Below, in pieces: positions 26,301-37,400 of a stretch of DNA of 64,000 nucleotides; within the stretch, counting starts at the first letter, position 1; every line of letters begins with the position of its first letter. Made by a program: the position numbers and the translations under genes. Under the pieces are notes generated by a model. The model saw nothing but the letters and a program-made list of their open reading frames with translations. It did not search any database and was not told where the DNA came from. Origin of the DNA: Cercis canadensis (taxonomy: Eukaryota > Streptophyta > Magnoliopsida > Fabales > Fabaceae); NCBI GenBank assembly GCA_003255065.1, contig QAOA01008473.1, positions 868,001 to 932,000 on the forward strand. The letters run 5' to 3'.

Positions 26301-29300
26301 GTATACTTTATTTGTAAGGTTATAGTCATGCTTTAATGGGGAACACTATGGGGTTCTTAATATTAAGAGAAAGGAGATTTCTTATGATAGGGAGTGGAAA
26401 GATAATAGAGGGTTGAAAATGGCTGCTATGGTGAGTGATATTGATTTGTACAGAGACTAAAAGAAGAAAGATAAAGAGGTCAATAATCTTAGGATCTAAT
26501 AACGCTTTCCTCTTCTAAACAAAGGTAGAGATCTATATTATGTGTTGTACACCTATCAGGTCCATGTGTAGTGTTTATTACCAATACTAAGTTGTAAAAG
26601 CAGGGAGGGATGTGCTCTGCCAGGTCTTCTTTTATCCAAAAGAAGTTATAAGAGGAAGGAGGGATGTGGTCTGCCAATTGATTTTAAAGGATTGTCCTTG
26701 AATGATATTCAGAGAATTGGAAAGTGCTTTTTTATCGGTGTGTTTTTATTCTTTATTAGGTTTCTCTCTTTGTGTCATTGTAATGGGCAGAAATTGACAT
26801 AGATAAAGGCTTCACCTTTTTATAATTAGACTAGCACTCAAGATCATGAACGCAGAATCTAAGGAATGTTAGAATTAGTATAGACCTTTTAAGAAGTTCC
26901 ACTTTCCCTAAACATCTGAATCTTTAGCCATGGATATCTGGAAATTATATAGCAATCTAATTTTTTAGTCCAACTCTGCTAATAAATGACTATGTTTTGT
27001 TCTTTTTTGGCTTCAAAATTTGAATTAATATATTTATACCTGACCTGTATTAGCAGTCAGAATATGATTGTATTTTAACTCATCTTTTTGTAATGCAGGA
27101 TAATGTAAAAATTATGGTTGAAAATTTTCTTGAATACGTTATGAACAATCACCATGTCCATAGGGAGCCGGTGTCAATTTTGCAGGCTTTTCAGATATCT
27201 GTGGTCAGAATTTTCTCTTGCATATTCTTGTGCACCATTCTTCCTTTTCTTCCACACACACACACAACCCCCACCCCCTCTCCCTCTCCCCCTTTCTTTT
27301 GAGCTGCACTTCTGTGTTCTGAAAGAAAACTATTATTTTGGTAAGCCAAAGTCTGTTGTATGCTTATATTTGATGATCTTTGCAATCTTTATTAATTATT
27401 TTCATTGTACACATTATATATGATTTGTTACTTCACAATCTAGGCCCCCTTTCCCTTTCCTCTAGTAGTTTTTCTGGACTTTGTTGGGGAGGGATATACA
27501 TTGCACCTTCACTAAATTATAGAAGTATATATTAAATCTTTTCTTTGATTTAATACTTAATCAATGTGTTGATTTTTCATGTTTGTTTCTATTATAGCAT
27601 GCCTGTAGATTTTTGTTCAGTTGAGATTCATGTCTATGGGTTCTTTAGTGATTATGGTTTTGCCATTCAGACTTTTATGTTATGATGAAGTGAGATTGTG
27701 CATTTGCTTCAGAGTAGCTTTCACATTTTTAGATGAATGTTATAAACGTTTTCTCCTGCTTTTTTGCAATGTGGTTGCCACGTCAGCAACCTATTTGATG
27801 TAGTTAAAATCCTACCATTACATCCTTTTGTGAGCACAAATATGCATGTACTTGTAAATATATTCTAATTAACGATATACCAAATAATCTTGTTCAGAAG
27901 CTTATGGGCCTTTGTTTGCTACCTCTTATTCATGTATGATATTCACATGATTGCATTTAATACATATATCTGACAAGTTTTTTAATGTATTGTGCAAATT
28001 TCAGTGTTGGACTGCAGCTTCTTTGCTAAAGCACAAAATTGACCACAAAGCTTCTCTTGTGCTTGCAAAACAACATTTAAACTTTGACTGTAAGAAGGAA
28101 GAGGTGGACTATATTTGTTCAATGTTGCGGTGTCTGAAGAAAATGTTTTTATACCGTACAGGAAATTCTGATGTAGCTGGCTCACCAAAAGCTTCTGAAT
28201 TATCAAACAAACTTCATTCCTGTACAGGAGTAGCCCCAGAGGTTGAATTGGCAGAGAAAGACATTTCCAAAAGTATCAAAGAAATTCAGAAGAAGTGTCA
28301 AAAACAGCTGACGATGCTTCTTCTTAAGCAACAGGAAGAGAAGGATAAGTTGAATGCAATTGATAAGGAACGTAAAGCTGAAGAGGAACACAAGTACAAA
28401 ATAGAGTCAGCTGCTATTCGATCTCTTACCCCTAATGATGTGATCAGAAAAAAAAGGCTTGAGGATTTGGATACTAAATATGCTAGAATAATTGAAGATT
28501 TGAAATGCCAACATGAAATACATCTCAAGGATCTTGAGACTGTGCAATTGGCAGCAAGGCAAATGGTCCAAGATAGGGAGGCCACTTGGGTGAAACAAGT
28601 GAAGTCTTGGGCACAAATTGAATTATTAAGCATGCTTCCTTCAAAGAAACTTGGGACTGGAGTGGAATACTTGCGGACTAGTGAACAAGTGCAGGCTCAC
28701 AACAGTCGAAAGAATGTGAGCCTTGTGTCTGATGAGGTTGCTGATGGGCAGACTTCCGATAAAATGGTTCAAACCATGCCAAGAAATGGGATTGGATTAT
28801 CTGAAACTCCTGAAACCATTTCCCCTGTTGCTGTACCATATAGTAATACAGTTGAAGTACAAACTCCTCTGGATAATAATGTTAGCGCTAAAGAAATGGA
28901 CACTATGGTGCCAGAAGGAGGATCAGTATCAAGAAATGAGGACAATAATAGCGCTGAAAATGCATCTGACAGTCAAGGGGATATTGTCTCTCTGCATTCC
29001 CATTCTAAAGAACAGAATTCTGATGGAAGCACCATTATGGCAGATGAAAGGGAAATGCATGAAAATTTCACTTCTGATGATTGTAGGGCGGATAAGGTTG
29101 CATTGGATCTAGCTTCATCTGTTGAAGAGATATGTGATGGAACACTGTCAGATGTTCCTGGTAGAGAGGTGGCTGTTGAAGTGCATAAAACTGGAAGTTC
29201 AACTGATGGTCTGGATGATGTTCCTACTAATCGGGGGAATCTTGACGGGACTACGTCGTGTAATCCTGATTGTGAAATCTCATTAGGAGAAGTGGAAGCT

Positions 29301-32300
29301 GTTGGTTCCCATGACAGTGTGGAGAATATTGCCTCCTTTGATGTGCGTAAGACTGGCTGTTCAACTGATGGTCTAGACGAAGTTCCTTCATCTAATCAGG
29401 GGAATCTTGATGGGACTACATTGTGTAATCCTGGTTTTGATATCTCATTAGGAGAAGTTGATGCTCTTGGTTCCCATGATGGTGTGGAGAATATTGCCTC
29501 CTTGAATTCACAATCATCTGTAGAACATATCCCAAGTGGAAGTACCATATGCATGTCTAAATGTGAGAGTGCTGCACAAATCCACGAGGCTGATGACAGC
29601 AATGGTTTAAATAATGCTGTCACTTTGGATTCACCTTTGTCTGAAGAAAGAATTGATAGGGCCACAGTTTCAGGAATGCCTGGGACTGAGAATTTGTCTG
29701 ATCACCCAGATAATATTGTCCCTTTGAATCCTCCTTCATCAGTTGAACAAATTTCTGATGGAGGTGTAATAAATGTTTTAGATAGAGAGTTATCATCAAG
29801 ACTCCATAGAGCTGCTTGTCCTAGTGATGGTCCAGATACTGTTGCCCTTCTCAATCCACTGTCATCAGAGCAACAAATTCCTGATGGAGTCTCCGTAAGC
29901 ATACCTGATGCAAGGGTTCCAGATGAAGTCCCAGAAACTAGTCATGAAGTGGTAGAATGTCCCAATGACAGAGAACATCAAACAGATTTGGATAAAACTA
30001 CCACATCAGATCAGCATGAAGGACTGTCTAGAACTGTGAATGAAAACATGTCCCAGGCGACTCCAGCATTAAGCTCATCTTTATTGCAGCCTTTAATTAT
30101 TCCATCCCAAGCTACTGCAATATCTGCAAATGAGGTGCGGAATCCTGTAGTATGGCATCATAGACAATTATTATCCTATCAATCTTTGCCAATCTCATCA
30201 TGCTAATGAACTAATCCTTTTGGAAGCAATTATTATAAGATGTGAATTTCTACATGAGCTTAATAAGGACATGGAAAATTTGAAGGATTTTCTTCTATCA
30301 ACATATTTATTTATAGGATGTTTTGTTTGAATTTTTATTCTTTCCTTTAGCTCTGTGAATGTTTGAAGATTTTATTTTATTTTTGGTAAAATGCTACAAG
30401 TCATTGGGATTTCAGTGAAATTGCTGAGTGTTGTGAACCTGTTATTTTGAACTCGGAAATTAAAGTAGGATCCGTTTTGCATACTGGCTGATTTATCAAC
30501 CCCGATGGCTCATGAAACTTACAATAATAGTGTCTAAGATATCCTCTTGTGTAATAGGAAGTCTGTTTTGCTTAACCATTGCTTTTATACTATTGCCAGG
30601 CACTACAAGATGCATGTACCTCTTCACCTGCATCCTCTGGAGCAGTTGATGAAGCTGCAACAGCTGGAGAAATGCAGAACTCTTCTCAACAAGTAGAGCT
30701 AGTATTGTGTCCAGTTGATGTTGTACCAGCTAATCAATTTAATCATGAGTCATTGTTCATGGAGCCTTCAGAGCAAGGGCAGCAATTACCATCTGCAGAG
30801 TATCCTTCTTCCAACCTGGATTCATCTAATTTACGTTTGGCTACTGGAATTGAACATCAGCCAATCAATGAAGATAATCACTCCGGCTTTGTTCCTCCGG
30901 AATCAATTGAGGCTCCAAATCAAGCTGTTGTTCAGCCCACCTCAAATCATGAGTCATTAGTCATGGAACCTCCAGAGCAAGGGCAACTATTTCCATCTGC
31001 AGAGTATCCTCCTTGCAACCAGGATCCATCTAATTTACCTTCAGCTACTGGACTTGAACATCAACCAATCAATAAAGATAATCTCTCCTGCCGTGTTCCT
31101 CAGGAATCAATTGAGGCTTCAAATCAAGATGTTGTGCAGCCCGCCTCAAATCATGAGTCATTAGTCATAGAGCCTCCAGAGCAAGGGCAGCTATTACCAT
31201 CTGCAGAGTATCCTTCTTCCAACCAGGATCCTCCTAATTTACCTTCGGCTACTAGAATTGAACATCAGCCAATCAATGAAGATAATAATCTCTCCAGGCA
31301 CGCAACTGAGGTTCCAAATCAAGCAGTTGTGCAGCCTGCCCCAAATTCAGAACTTGATTCTTATACTCCTGTTGGTGGATTCAGAACACAGTCTTCAGAC
31401 ACAAGAAATATGTCTACTTCTCTGGAGTATAATAATCGTCCTACACAAATTGCAAGCCAATTGGCTTCCAGGACTGCTCCACCTTTGTACTGCGACCCAC
31501 TCCAAAATGAATTGGAAAGAATACGTAAAGAAACAGAGCAAACTGTTAAATTCCATGAAGATATGGTCTGTTTCTCTTTGCTTGAATTTATTTGCTTGCT
31601 TGATACTTAGTGCAGGTTTTCTCTCTTGCATCATAATATTTTTCTTGTTGGGGCAGAAATTGCGGTTGAAATCTGATTGTGAGAAAGAAATGGAGGAACT
31701 TCGTAGGAAGTATGACATTAAATTTCACGAGCTTGAGGTTGAATTTCAGCAAAGAAAGAAGAGCTTGGACACAAATCTTAACATAGTTGTCATGAACAAG
31801 ATCTTGGCGGAGGCTTTTAGGTCTAAATGCATGGATCTTAAAGTATCTAATGCCTCAGGAATGCAGCAAGGTATATTTCTTAGTGACATCTAAATTTTAA
31901 TATTACATTCATTCCCCTGACTGGACATACTGTAAGAAAACCTAGTCCTGCTTCAATTCCCGTTCATTTAAGTTGCTGCAGCAGGGACGGTGGTCATTCC
32001 CTTGCCATCTATTATGGTCTTGTTGAGAGAACAAATTTCTACTGAAGTATTATTTCTGATACTATATTTTCTGCTTGTGAAGATATTCTTACATAAAATG
32101 CTGTGGGATTTTTTTGGAGTATTAGGGATGACATATGCTTCTTTTCATTATGAAGTATTTTTATTTGGGTTAGTTCTTCCCTTTGCTGAAAACAAGAAAA
32201 GCGGATCTCCACAAAAAGTAAGTAGATGGGCCTGCAGGACAGGAACAGGGGAGCATAGCGCTTTCCATCACTAGGTAGGGCTGTGGCAGCCAAATCCATC

Positions 32301-33205
32301 CTGTCCTGCCCGTTACCGTTCCTTCTCAGCCAAAGAGAGATTGCATGTGGTTGCAGAATATATATATATGCACATTATTTTTGGATGCTTGCATTACATT
32401 TTTCTTTTTTGGTCTTTTCCTAACATCTCTTATGTCAGATGCAAGTTTTGCACAGCAGCTGGTTCAGCTTTCAAGACAGCAAACTGGTATTAGACCCTCC
32501 CTGGTTGCTAGTCCATCTTCCTGTGGACCTCCTGCAGCCAGTCTGCAGAGTACCACTACTGCAACTTGCTCTCAGACCATGGTGCCAACTTCACAGGCTG
32601 CTTACGATACATCAGCAATTTTTTCCAATGTTTCTACAAGACCGCCTCATATAAACTCCATCTCTCCATCAAGTGGAAATCTTCAAGTTGGTAGTGAGAT
32701 ACGTGCCCCTGCACCGCATCTTCAGCCTTATAGACCATCGACACCTATGCCTGCCACCGGTCTCCCCACCCTTCCGAATGGGATGCCAATTCAGCAGGCT
32801 CCTAGTAATATTGCTGCAACTCCTCCTTCCTCATTCCCTCAACTTCGACCCAGACCAACACCACCAACCTATCAGTCTCCTAGTAATATTGCTGCAACTC
32901 CTTCTCCCTCATTCCCTCAACTTCGACCCCGACCAACACCACCAACCTATCAGTCGGATCCTCATAATAGGGGGAACAGGTCTGATAGAACAGGGGGGTT
33001 GCCTACTGCTAACTTGTCTTCCATGGAGTTACGCATGGATGCTAACAGTCAATCTGGTACAAATCTGCCTAATGTTTTGCCACGGTTGTCAGATGGAGTT
33101 ACACTGAACCGATCCCAATTTGGTACTGGTGATAGTGGCACGCAGGTTAACGCTGTCCATCAAGCGACACCTCTTGACATAGTCTGTTTATCAGATGATG
33201 ACTAA
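14320..33205 (+). CDS. MOM1: MOM1-like silencing factor (PHD, chromodomain, degenerate SNF2 helicase)
   Basis: Nuclear protein of the MORPHEUS' MOLECULE 1 family, which maintains transcriptional gene silencing of repeats without needing loss of DNA methylation. Exons: 14320-15041, 16222-16306, 17436-17581, 19187-19380, 19549-19679, 19777-20064, 20514-20660, 21161-21415, 21672-21809, 22461-22772, 23535-23708, 24431-25355, 25488-25729, 27099-27203, 28005-30134, 30600-31565, 31657-31870, 32439-33205; all phases agree, 2,646 residues. Basic N-terminus; PHD finger about 305-353 (CLIC, YHPSC, CRVC); chromodomains about 383-426 and 467-515; SNF2-like region about 520-1010, but Walker A is lost (IVIDDQDRIVK) and the DEAH box reads DESQ (672-675), so no ATPase is expected. 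Coiled coil about 1367-1505; acidic, serine-rich repeats; CMM2-like coiled coil about 2295-2390; proline-rich tail ending IVCLSDDD. The order PHD-chromo-SNF2 points to a CHD3 origin. The donor after exon 14 (GTCAGA) is weak. Confidence 0.9.
15042..16221 (+). other. MOM1-like intron 1 (coding), with CT repeat
   Basis: A 1,180-bp intron. Two related segments near 15450-15530 and 15710-15810 (both with the motif GGCTTCATC after TCTTCAGC) suggest an old local duplication. A CT microsatellite lies just upstream of the acceptor at about 16180-16205 and forms part of its polypyrimidine tract. Confidence 0.6.
17843..18282. mobile_element. Mutator-type MITE, 440 bp, 9-bp target-site duplication
   Basis: Located in MOM1-like intron 3. 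The ends GGTTTAAAT and ATTTAAACC are perfect inverted repeats, and the arms continue with CTATAGGTCCCTATAGTTT at left and its near complement at right over about 100 bp. The flanks carry an exact 9-bp direct duplication, TAATAAGTA (17834-17842 and 18283-18291), which is the hallmark of Mutator-superfamily insertions. There is no open reading frame, so it is non-autonomous. A second inverted pair inside (near 17980-18025 and 18085-18150) makes the whole element able to fold into a long hairpin. Confidence 0.88.
18405..18606 (-). pseudogene. Non-LTR (LINE) retrotransposon fragment
   Basis: On the minus strand this intron segment reads, with frame breaks, peptides typical of the C-terminal part of plant LINE polyproteins: WCIWSEWNAQIFKD followed by LTLRSCYG and then ASIWCSANDLFKG. 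The fragment is short and has no promoter or reverse transcriptase core, so it is a dead relic in the intron between the two PHD-coding exons, directly next to the Mutator-type MITE. Confidence 0.6.
21840..22425. mobile_element. Probable MITE-like inverted repeat in MOM1-like intron 9
   Basis: The left arm (GATCTTTTGATTTGAGCAT, then TTTGTCGTTTGCAATGTGTACC) is matched in inverted orientation by the right arm, which reads GGGACGTTGCAAAC, later TCAAATCAAAAGATAAGG. The arms span roughly 150 bp each with many mismatches. No coding capacity and no certain target-site duplication. Confidence 0.5.
23012..23190 (+). repeat. Imperfect direct repeat in MOM1-like intron 10
   Basis: Two copies about 100 bp apart share TTTTTGATG, TTGCACCT, the GTAA-AATTTG core and CATGTTTGATTC. 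It is a minor local duplication. Confidence 0.5.
25730..27098 (+). other. MOM1-like intron 13 with a possible gene relic
   Basis: A 1,369-bp intron. 26212-26325 reads without stop a peptide that includes GVAKLNFEEIAGISGFG, which looks like decayed coding sequence; I do not recognise its source. Around 26600-26680 the motif GGAGGGATGTG followed by TCTGCCA occurs twice. This may be remains of an inserted retrotransposon or gene copy. Confidence 0.35.
27249..27303. repeat. CA repeat and pyrimidine-rich tract in intron 14
   Basis: A short CA run (about 27255-27269) is followed by a C/T-rich stretch in the intron between exons 14 and 15 of the MOM1-like gene. Confidence 0.8.
29184..29507 (+). repeat. 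162-bp in-frame tandem repeat, two units, in MOM1-like exon 15
   Basis: Two consecutive 54-residue units begin KTGSSTDGLDDVP and KTGCSTDGLDEVP and run to VENIAS. The period is 162 bp (29181 against 29343), so the frame is kept. Weaker related segments follow downstream (SVEHIPSG, SVEQISDG), suggesting that the whole acidic, serine-rich region grew by repeat expansion. Confidence 0.88.
30741..31350 (+). repeat. 204-bp in-frame tandem repeat, three units, in MOM1-like exon 16
   Basis: Three copies of a 68-residue unit start with NHESL at 30741, 30945 and 31149, exactly 204 bp apart. Each contains EPPEQGQ (first copy EPSEQGQ), PSAEYP, IEHQPIN or LEHQPIN, and NQ-VVQP near the end. The third copy has a small deletion. 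High similarity suggests recent amplification. Confidence 0.92.
31490..31870 (+). other. CMM2-like coiled-coil region of MOM1-like protein (spans one intron)
   Basis: Residues about 2295-2390 hold LQNELERIRKETEQ, MEELRRKYDIKFHE and NKILAEAFRSKCMD, interrupted only by the 91-bp intron 31566-31656. In the MOM1 family the conserved motif 2 is an antiparallel coiled coil used for dimerisation and for binding PIAL1/2-type partners. Assignment is by position and by remembered similarity, not by alignment. Confidence 0.75.
32801..32956 (+). repeat. 78-bp in-frame tandem repeat, two units, in MOM1-like last exon
   Basis: Two nearly identical 26-residue units contain PSNIAATP, SFPQLRPRPTPPTYQS and lie exactly 78 bp apart (32801 and 32879). 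They extend the proline-rich C-terminal region. Confidence 0.92.
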
Positions 33206-34196
33206 CCACTAAAAAAAAGGTTTGTTGTTTTGATCTTTGTCCTAACGCTATGCCATCATCATAGAGCTCCTTCAAGTTTTGTTCTAGAGAGGGAGCTTCT
33301 GGCACATATTTAGGAGGGCAGACATTCTTGAGTTGATGGTGTTGTCTGTAGTTTCGTTTAAGCACCTTATTCTAATTATTGATATTGAAAGTGTACATAT
33401 TTGTAATTGCACAGATTGTATTTTTCTCTGATCTTCTAGCAATAGCTCTTGAGCATGAACTGGAGAGTGGTGCTTTTGATATCAGATACTTTTGATGCAT
33501 TTAGGCTCTGTGACTCACCTGAAGTAGCTATATCTTAGAAACGCGTTGTAGTCTGCTTTGCGTCATGCGACATAACAAAAACTCGAAACGCATTGCAGTC
33601 TACTTCGCGACTCTACAGAAAGTGCTAGAAAGTTCTAAATGGGTAGATTAATTCCTAAAATGCAAGGCCAAAGAAATTTCCCGATGTGGTAAAATGTTCT
33701 TTCCCTTATTTACTCTTTCAATAAAAGTCAGAAGTTACTCAGAAAAAAATTCTTGGAATATATCCTTTTGGTTATGAACGTCACAGTTTTGAATAACTTG
33801 ATATAGTTCATACTAGAATTTCAGTTCAATAAAAGAGAAGCCTGAATAAAGCTATTCATGCTGCAAAGATGAGCAATAGTAAGTATGATAATATGAATCA
33901 ATACTTTACCAAGACACTTGGGAATGATCGGGAAAGGGAAATTAGTCCCATAGTTTATCTCGTTCAAACTGAGCCAAATGACACTGGGTGACATTTCCTG
34001 CTCTACATTCTTACATATTAAAGAGACAAGATGATGTCACAATTTCTTTTTTCCCTTAGAATAAAAGCTGACACATACTCACAGCCTAAATCAAAGGTAA
34101 AGGGGGGGCTAAAAATAATATATTAAAGTTCAATAACTAACATGTTTATCAAACTAATTATTCTAATTAAGAAGGTCCAGCAGAGGCTCTAAGTCT
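33206..34196. other. Convergent intergenic region between MOM1-like and PAL genes
   Basis: Contains the 3' ends of both genes, which are transcribed towards each other. A 47-bp-period direct repeat lies at 33538-33612. No other gene is seen. Confidence 0.6.
33538..33612. repeat. Direct repeat, 27-bp unit, 47-bp period
   Basis: GAAACGCGTTGTAGTCTGCT (33538) is repeated as GAAACGCATTGCAGTCTACT (33585), both followed by a TTGCG or TTCGCG end. It is unusually CG-rich for this region. Confidence 0.75.
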
Positions 34197-36996
34197 CTAA
34201 CATAGGGGAAGAGGAGCACCATCCCAATCCTTGAGGCATTCAAACAACGGGTCAATCATCTTTCCCTGATTAATTGCAGTGAAAACTTTATCAAACTCTT
34301 CTCCCGGGGACTTGGTTTTCTCACCAGTTAAAAACTCGGTCTGCGACTCCTCCCTCACAAACTTATAAAGTGGATAGGAACTGCATTCCTTGATTTTGTT
34401 AGGAATTGCTGAACTCCCTTTCTCAAAGGCATTCCTTGCAGCCTCAACTTCTTTGGGCAAGACTTTCTTCAGCTCCTCTTCAAAGGCACGGATCTTGAGA
34501 AAGATAGAAGCATTTCTATCTTTCAAATCATCATCACTTATCAATGCTTGTTCCACGAGCACTTGCCTTAGTCTTTGCATAAGAGGGTATGTATCACCAC
34601 ACGGATCATCAATGTAGGCAAAAACATACTCATGATCAATCACTTTGAGCAAATCTTTCTCACAAAATCTTGAAGCATAAAGCTCCCCATTGACGCCTAC
34701 AGCCAGAACTTTCTTGGCCACTTGGCTCACCGTATTCTTAACAGTGTTCTTTAAGTTCTCCTCCAAATGCCTCAAATCTATAGCTTGACAAAGAGCAATT
34801 AAGTAGGTTGAAGACATGAGCTTTAAGATCTCAACAGCTTCAGCAGTTTTCCTGGCAGAGATTAGTCCTAATGAGTTGACATCTTGGTTGTGTTGCTCAG
34901 CACTTTGGACGTGATTAGTGACAGGGTTTGCTAGATACTGAAGCTCAGAACAATATGATGCCATTGCAATCTCACCACCCTTAATTCCATAATCCAAGCT
35001 TGGAAAGCGGCCCCCAGAGAGATTTGACGGCAACCCATTATTGTAGAAATCATTAACCAGCTCAGACATTTGAGCAAAAAGGAGTTTCCCAATTGCAGCT
35101 AAAGCTAATCTTGTGTTGTCCATGGAAACACCAACAGGGGTGCCCTGAAAATTGCCACCATGTAAAGCTTTGTTCCTTGATACATCAATCAATGGGTTAT
35201 CATTCACAGAGTTGATCTCTCGCTCAATGGATTTTGTTGATGAGCGAATCACTTCAATTTGAGGACCTAACCATTGTGGTGAAGTTCGAAGAGCATATCT
35301 GTCCTGCTTAGGCTTCTGGAGGGGATCCATGTCATGCAACTCTTGTGCTGCTTTTACATAAGCACTTCCATGCAAGATGTGTTCCATTATTGCTGCCGCT
35401 TCAATCTGGCCAGGATGGTGCTTCAATTTGTGTGTCAAGTGGTCTGTAAACTCTGGCTTGCCTTGCATAACTTCAGCAAAAACTGCAGACATGACTTCAG
35501 ATAAAAGGGATAAGATATTGGCCTCAAAAAGAACCATGGAAGCCAATGCAGCTCCAACTCCAGTTCCATTAACAAGTGCAAGACCCTCCTTAGGCTGCAA
35601 TTGAAAGAAGCCTTCGTGAATACCAGCTAAACGGAGAGCTTCTTGTGCACTAAGGGACTCACCACTGGGTCCAACAGCCTTTGAATTAGGCCTTCCTGTG
35701 AGAAGAGCAGCAATGTATGAAAATGGAATCAAGTCCCCTGAGGCTGAAATTGAACCACGCAAGGGCAAGCATGGTGTGATGCTGTGGTTAAGTAGTTTTG
35801 CAATGGCTTCAAGTATCTCATATCTGATGCCAGAGTAGCCTTGAAGGAGTGTATTGATTCTTACCAGCATTGCAGCTCTTGTTGCACTGTGTGGCAAACT
35901 ATGCCTTTCTTCACTCCCACTCCCACCAAAGATTCCAGCATTCAGAAACCTAAGACAACAACAATACGGCTATCTTTAACAATCTATTCCTATTTTCTTG
36001 CTCTACCCACTCACTCACCAAAGGGTCCGTAGGCAACACAAGGCCATTACCACCTTAGAATATTAAAAGAATCAATGATGTCACATCCAATGACACACCA
36101 AGCACCTTAGAATATTATAACTCAGCATTTACCAAAAAAGAAAAGTTAAGAATATTAAATTTAGCTAATGAATACTGAGATTTTAATATTATTATAAAAA
36201 TATTTTAATAATATAAAAAAAATTTGATCCACTACTATTATATAAAAAAAAATTACACAATCACCGAAGTAAGTGTTGTATCCTTGTATGTATAAAGAAA
36301 AGTATTAAAATTATTTACTTCAATCAATAGAGATAAAGAAAGATAATTACTTTAGTATGTGATACTTCTATATTTAGTAATTGTTGATAATTGATAAGTT
36401 TAAATATTAAAGCATGTCGAATTAACCACGTACTAGTAAGAGGAGTGATTTATTAAATGCACAGTTATCCACCCTTATCCATTAGTAAAGAAATGAGTTT
36501 TAAGTGCTGTTTTCTTTTTGTTGGTAAAGGTAAACAAATTGAGTTAAGAAAATGCATATATATAATTGAATTGAATTAGTGAATTACTAATGAATTACCT
36601 AATAAGCTCGGTCTGGAGAGCAACCCCTTGCTTGGTTCTCCTGTGGGAGGTTGCACCGAAACCAGTTGTGACGCCATAACTATCAGTCCCATTATTCATG
36701 CTCTCCATCACCCACTCACTGCTCGCCTTCACTCCCACCCTCGCCGCCTCGTTCAACTCCACCCTCACCTTCTCCGTCTTCTCTCTCTTCGCTACCGCCG
36801 CAACCTGCCCCACCGTCAGTGTCTCGCCGCCTATCTTCACCACCGCCTTCCGGTAATCTCTCACCATCCGCTTCACCTCCTCAAAATGGCTCCCTTTCAA
36901 CGACTCCGCCGCTGCCTCCCAGTTAAAATGGTCCTTGCCTCCGCCTGAAACGACACCGTTGCCGTTCTCTTGCTGCTGTGACTGTGACATTGACAT
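34197..36996 (-). CDS. PAL: Phenylalanine ammonia-lyase
   Basis: Converts L-phenylalanine to trans-cinnamate and ammonia, the entry step of phenylpropanoid metabolism (lignin, flavonoids, salicylate), in the cytosol as a tetramer. Exon 1 is 36599-36996 and exon 2 is 34197-35949, split by a 649-bp intron inside an Arg codon, the conserved PAL intron position. The product is 716 residues, normal for plants. Ala202-Ser203-Gly204 in [11 protein letters not shown] forms the MIO prosthetic group, matching parsley numbering; Tyr107 in SYGVTTGFG is the catalytic tyrosine loop; FLNAGIF at 134-140 carries the Phe-Leu typical of PAL rather than tyrosine ammonia-lyase. The end APLPLC is the family C-terminus. 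No defects are seen. Whether it is PAL1, 2 or another copy cannot be told from one gene. Confidence 0.97.
35950..36598 (-). other. PAL intron
   Basis: Phase-2 intron with donor GTAATT and acceptor TTAG on the minus strand. AT-rich; no insertion or coding content is seen. Confidence 0.9.
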
Positions 36997-37400
36997 TCTG
37001 CTTAATTCTAATTCTGGAAAGGAAAATGCAAATTAATCAACGAATTAAGGCGGTGGTGGTGGATGAATGGTTTATTGTTTAAATTTGTATAGAGAAAAGA
37101 AGGAAAAACATTCACATTTGGTTTATGGAGAGCTTTTGTTTGTTCACCGGCTGAAGCAGAGGCAGAGGGGGTTGTTTAAATAGACAAATAACGTATTCAA
37201 ACACCAGAGAGAGTTTGGTAAGATTTAAGAAGAAGCTGGCGTGTGTTGGTTGAAGGCCATTTGTGGCCTTTGGATCTTCATGTGAATGATGACACGTAGG
37301 CAACGTTGTGGCAACGAGGGATGCATGTTGATGAGAAGAGATCTTAATACATAACATTCATACTAGTTGTAACTTGTTCTCACTCAGGGGCATCCACGTC
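36997..37400 (-). promoter_or_regulatory. PAL promoter and leader
   Basis: On the minus strand TATTTAAAC (37182 down to 37174) is a TATA-like box about 178 bp before the start codon. ACCAAAC at 37213-37219 (minus) matches the MYB-binding SMRE/AC-type consensus that drives phenylpropanoid genes. TACGTGTC at about 37292-37299 is an ACGT-core (G-box/ABRE-like) site. These are consensus matches only. Confidence 0.5.

Noticed and set aside
28298..28633. 111-residue open frame on the minus strand
   Set aside because: Antisense shadow of the coiled-coil region of the MOM1-like protein.
35841..36032. 63-residue plus-strand frame over the PAL exon 2 boundary
   Set aside because: Antisense shadow of PAL.
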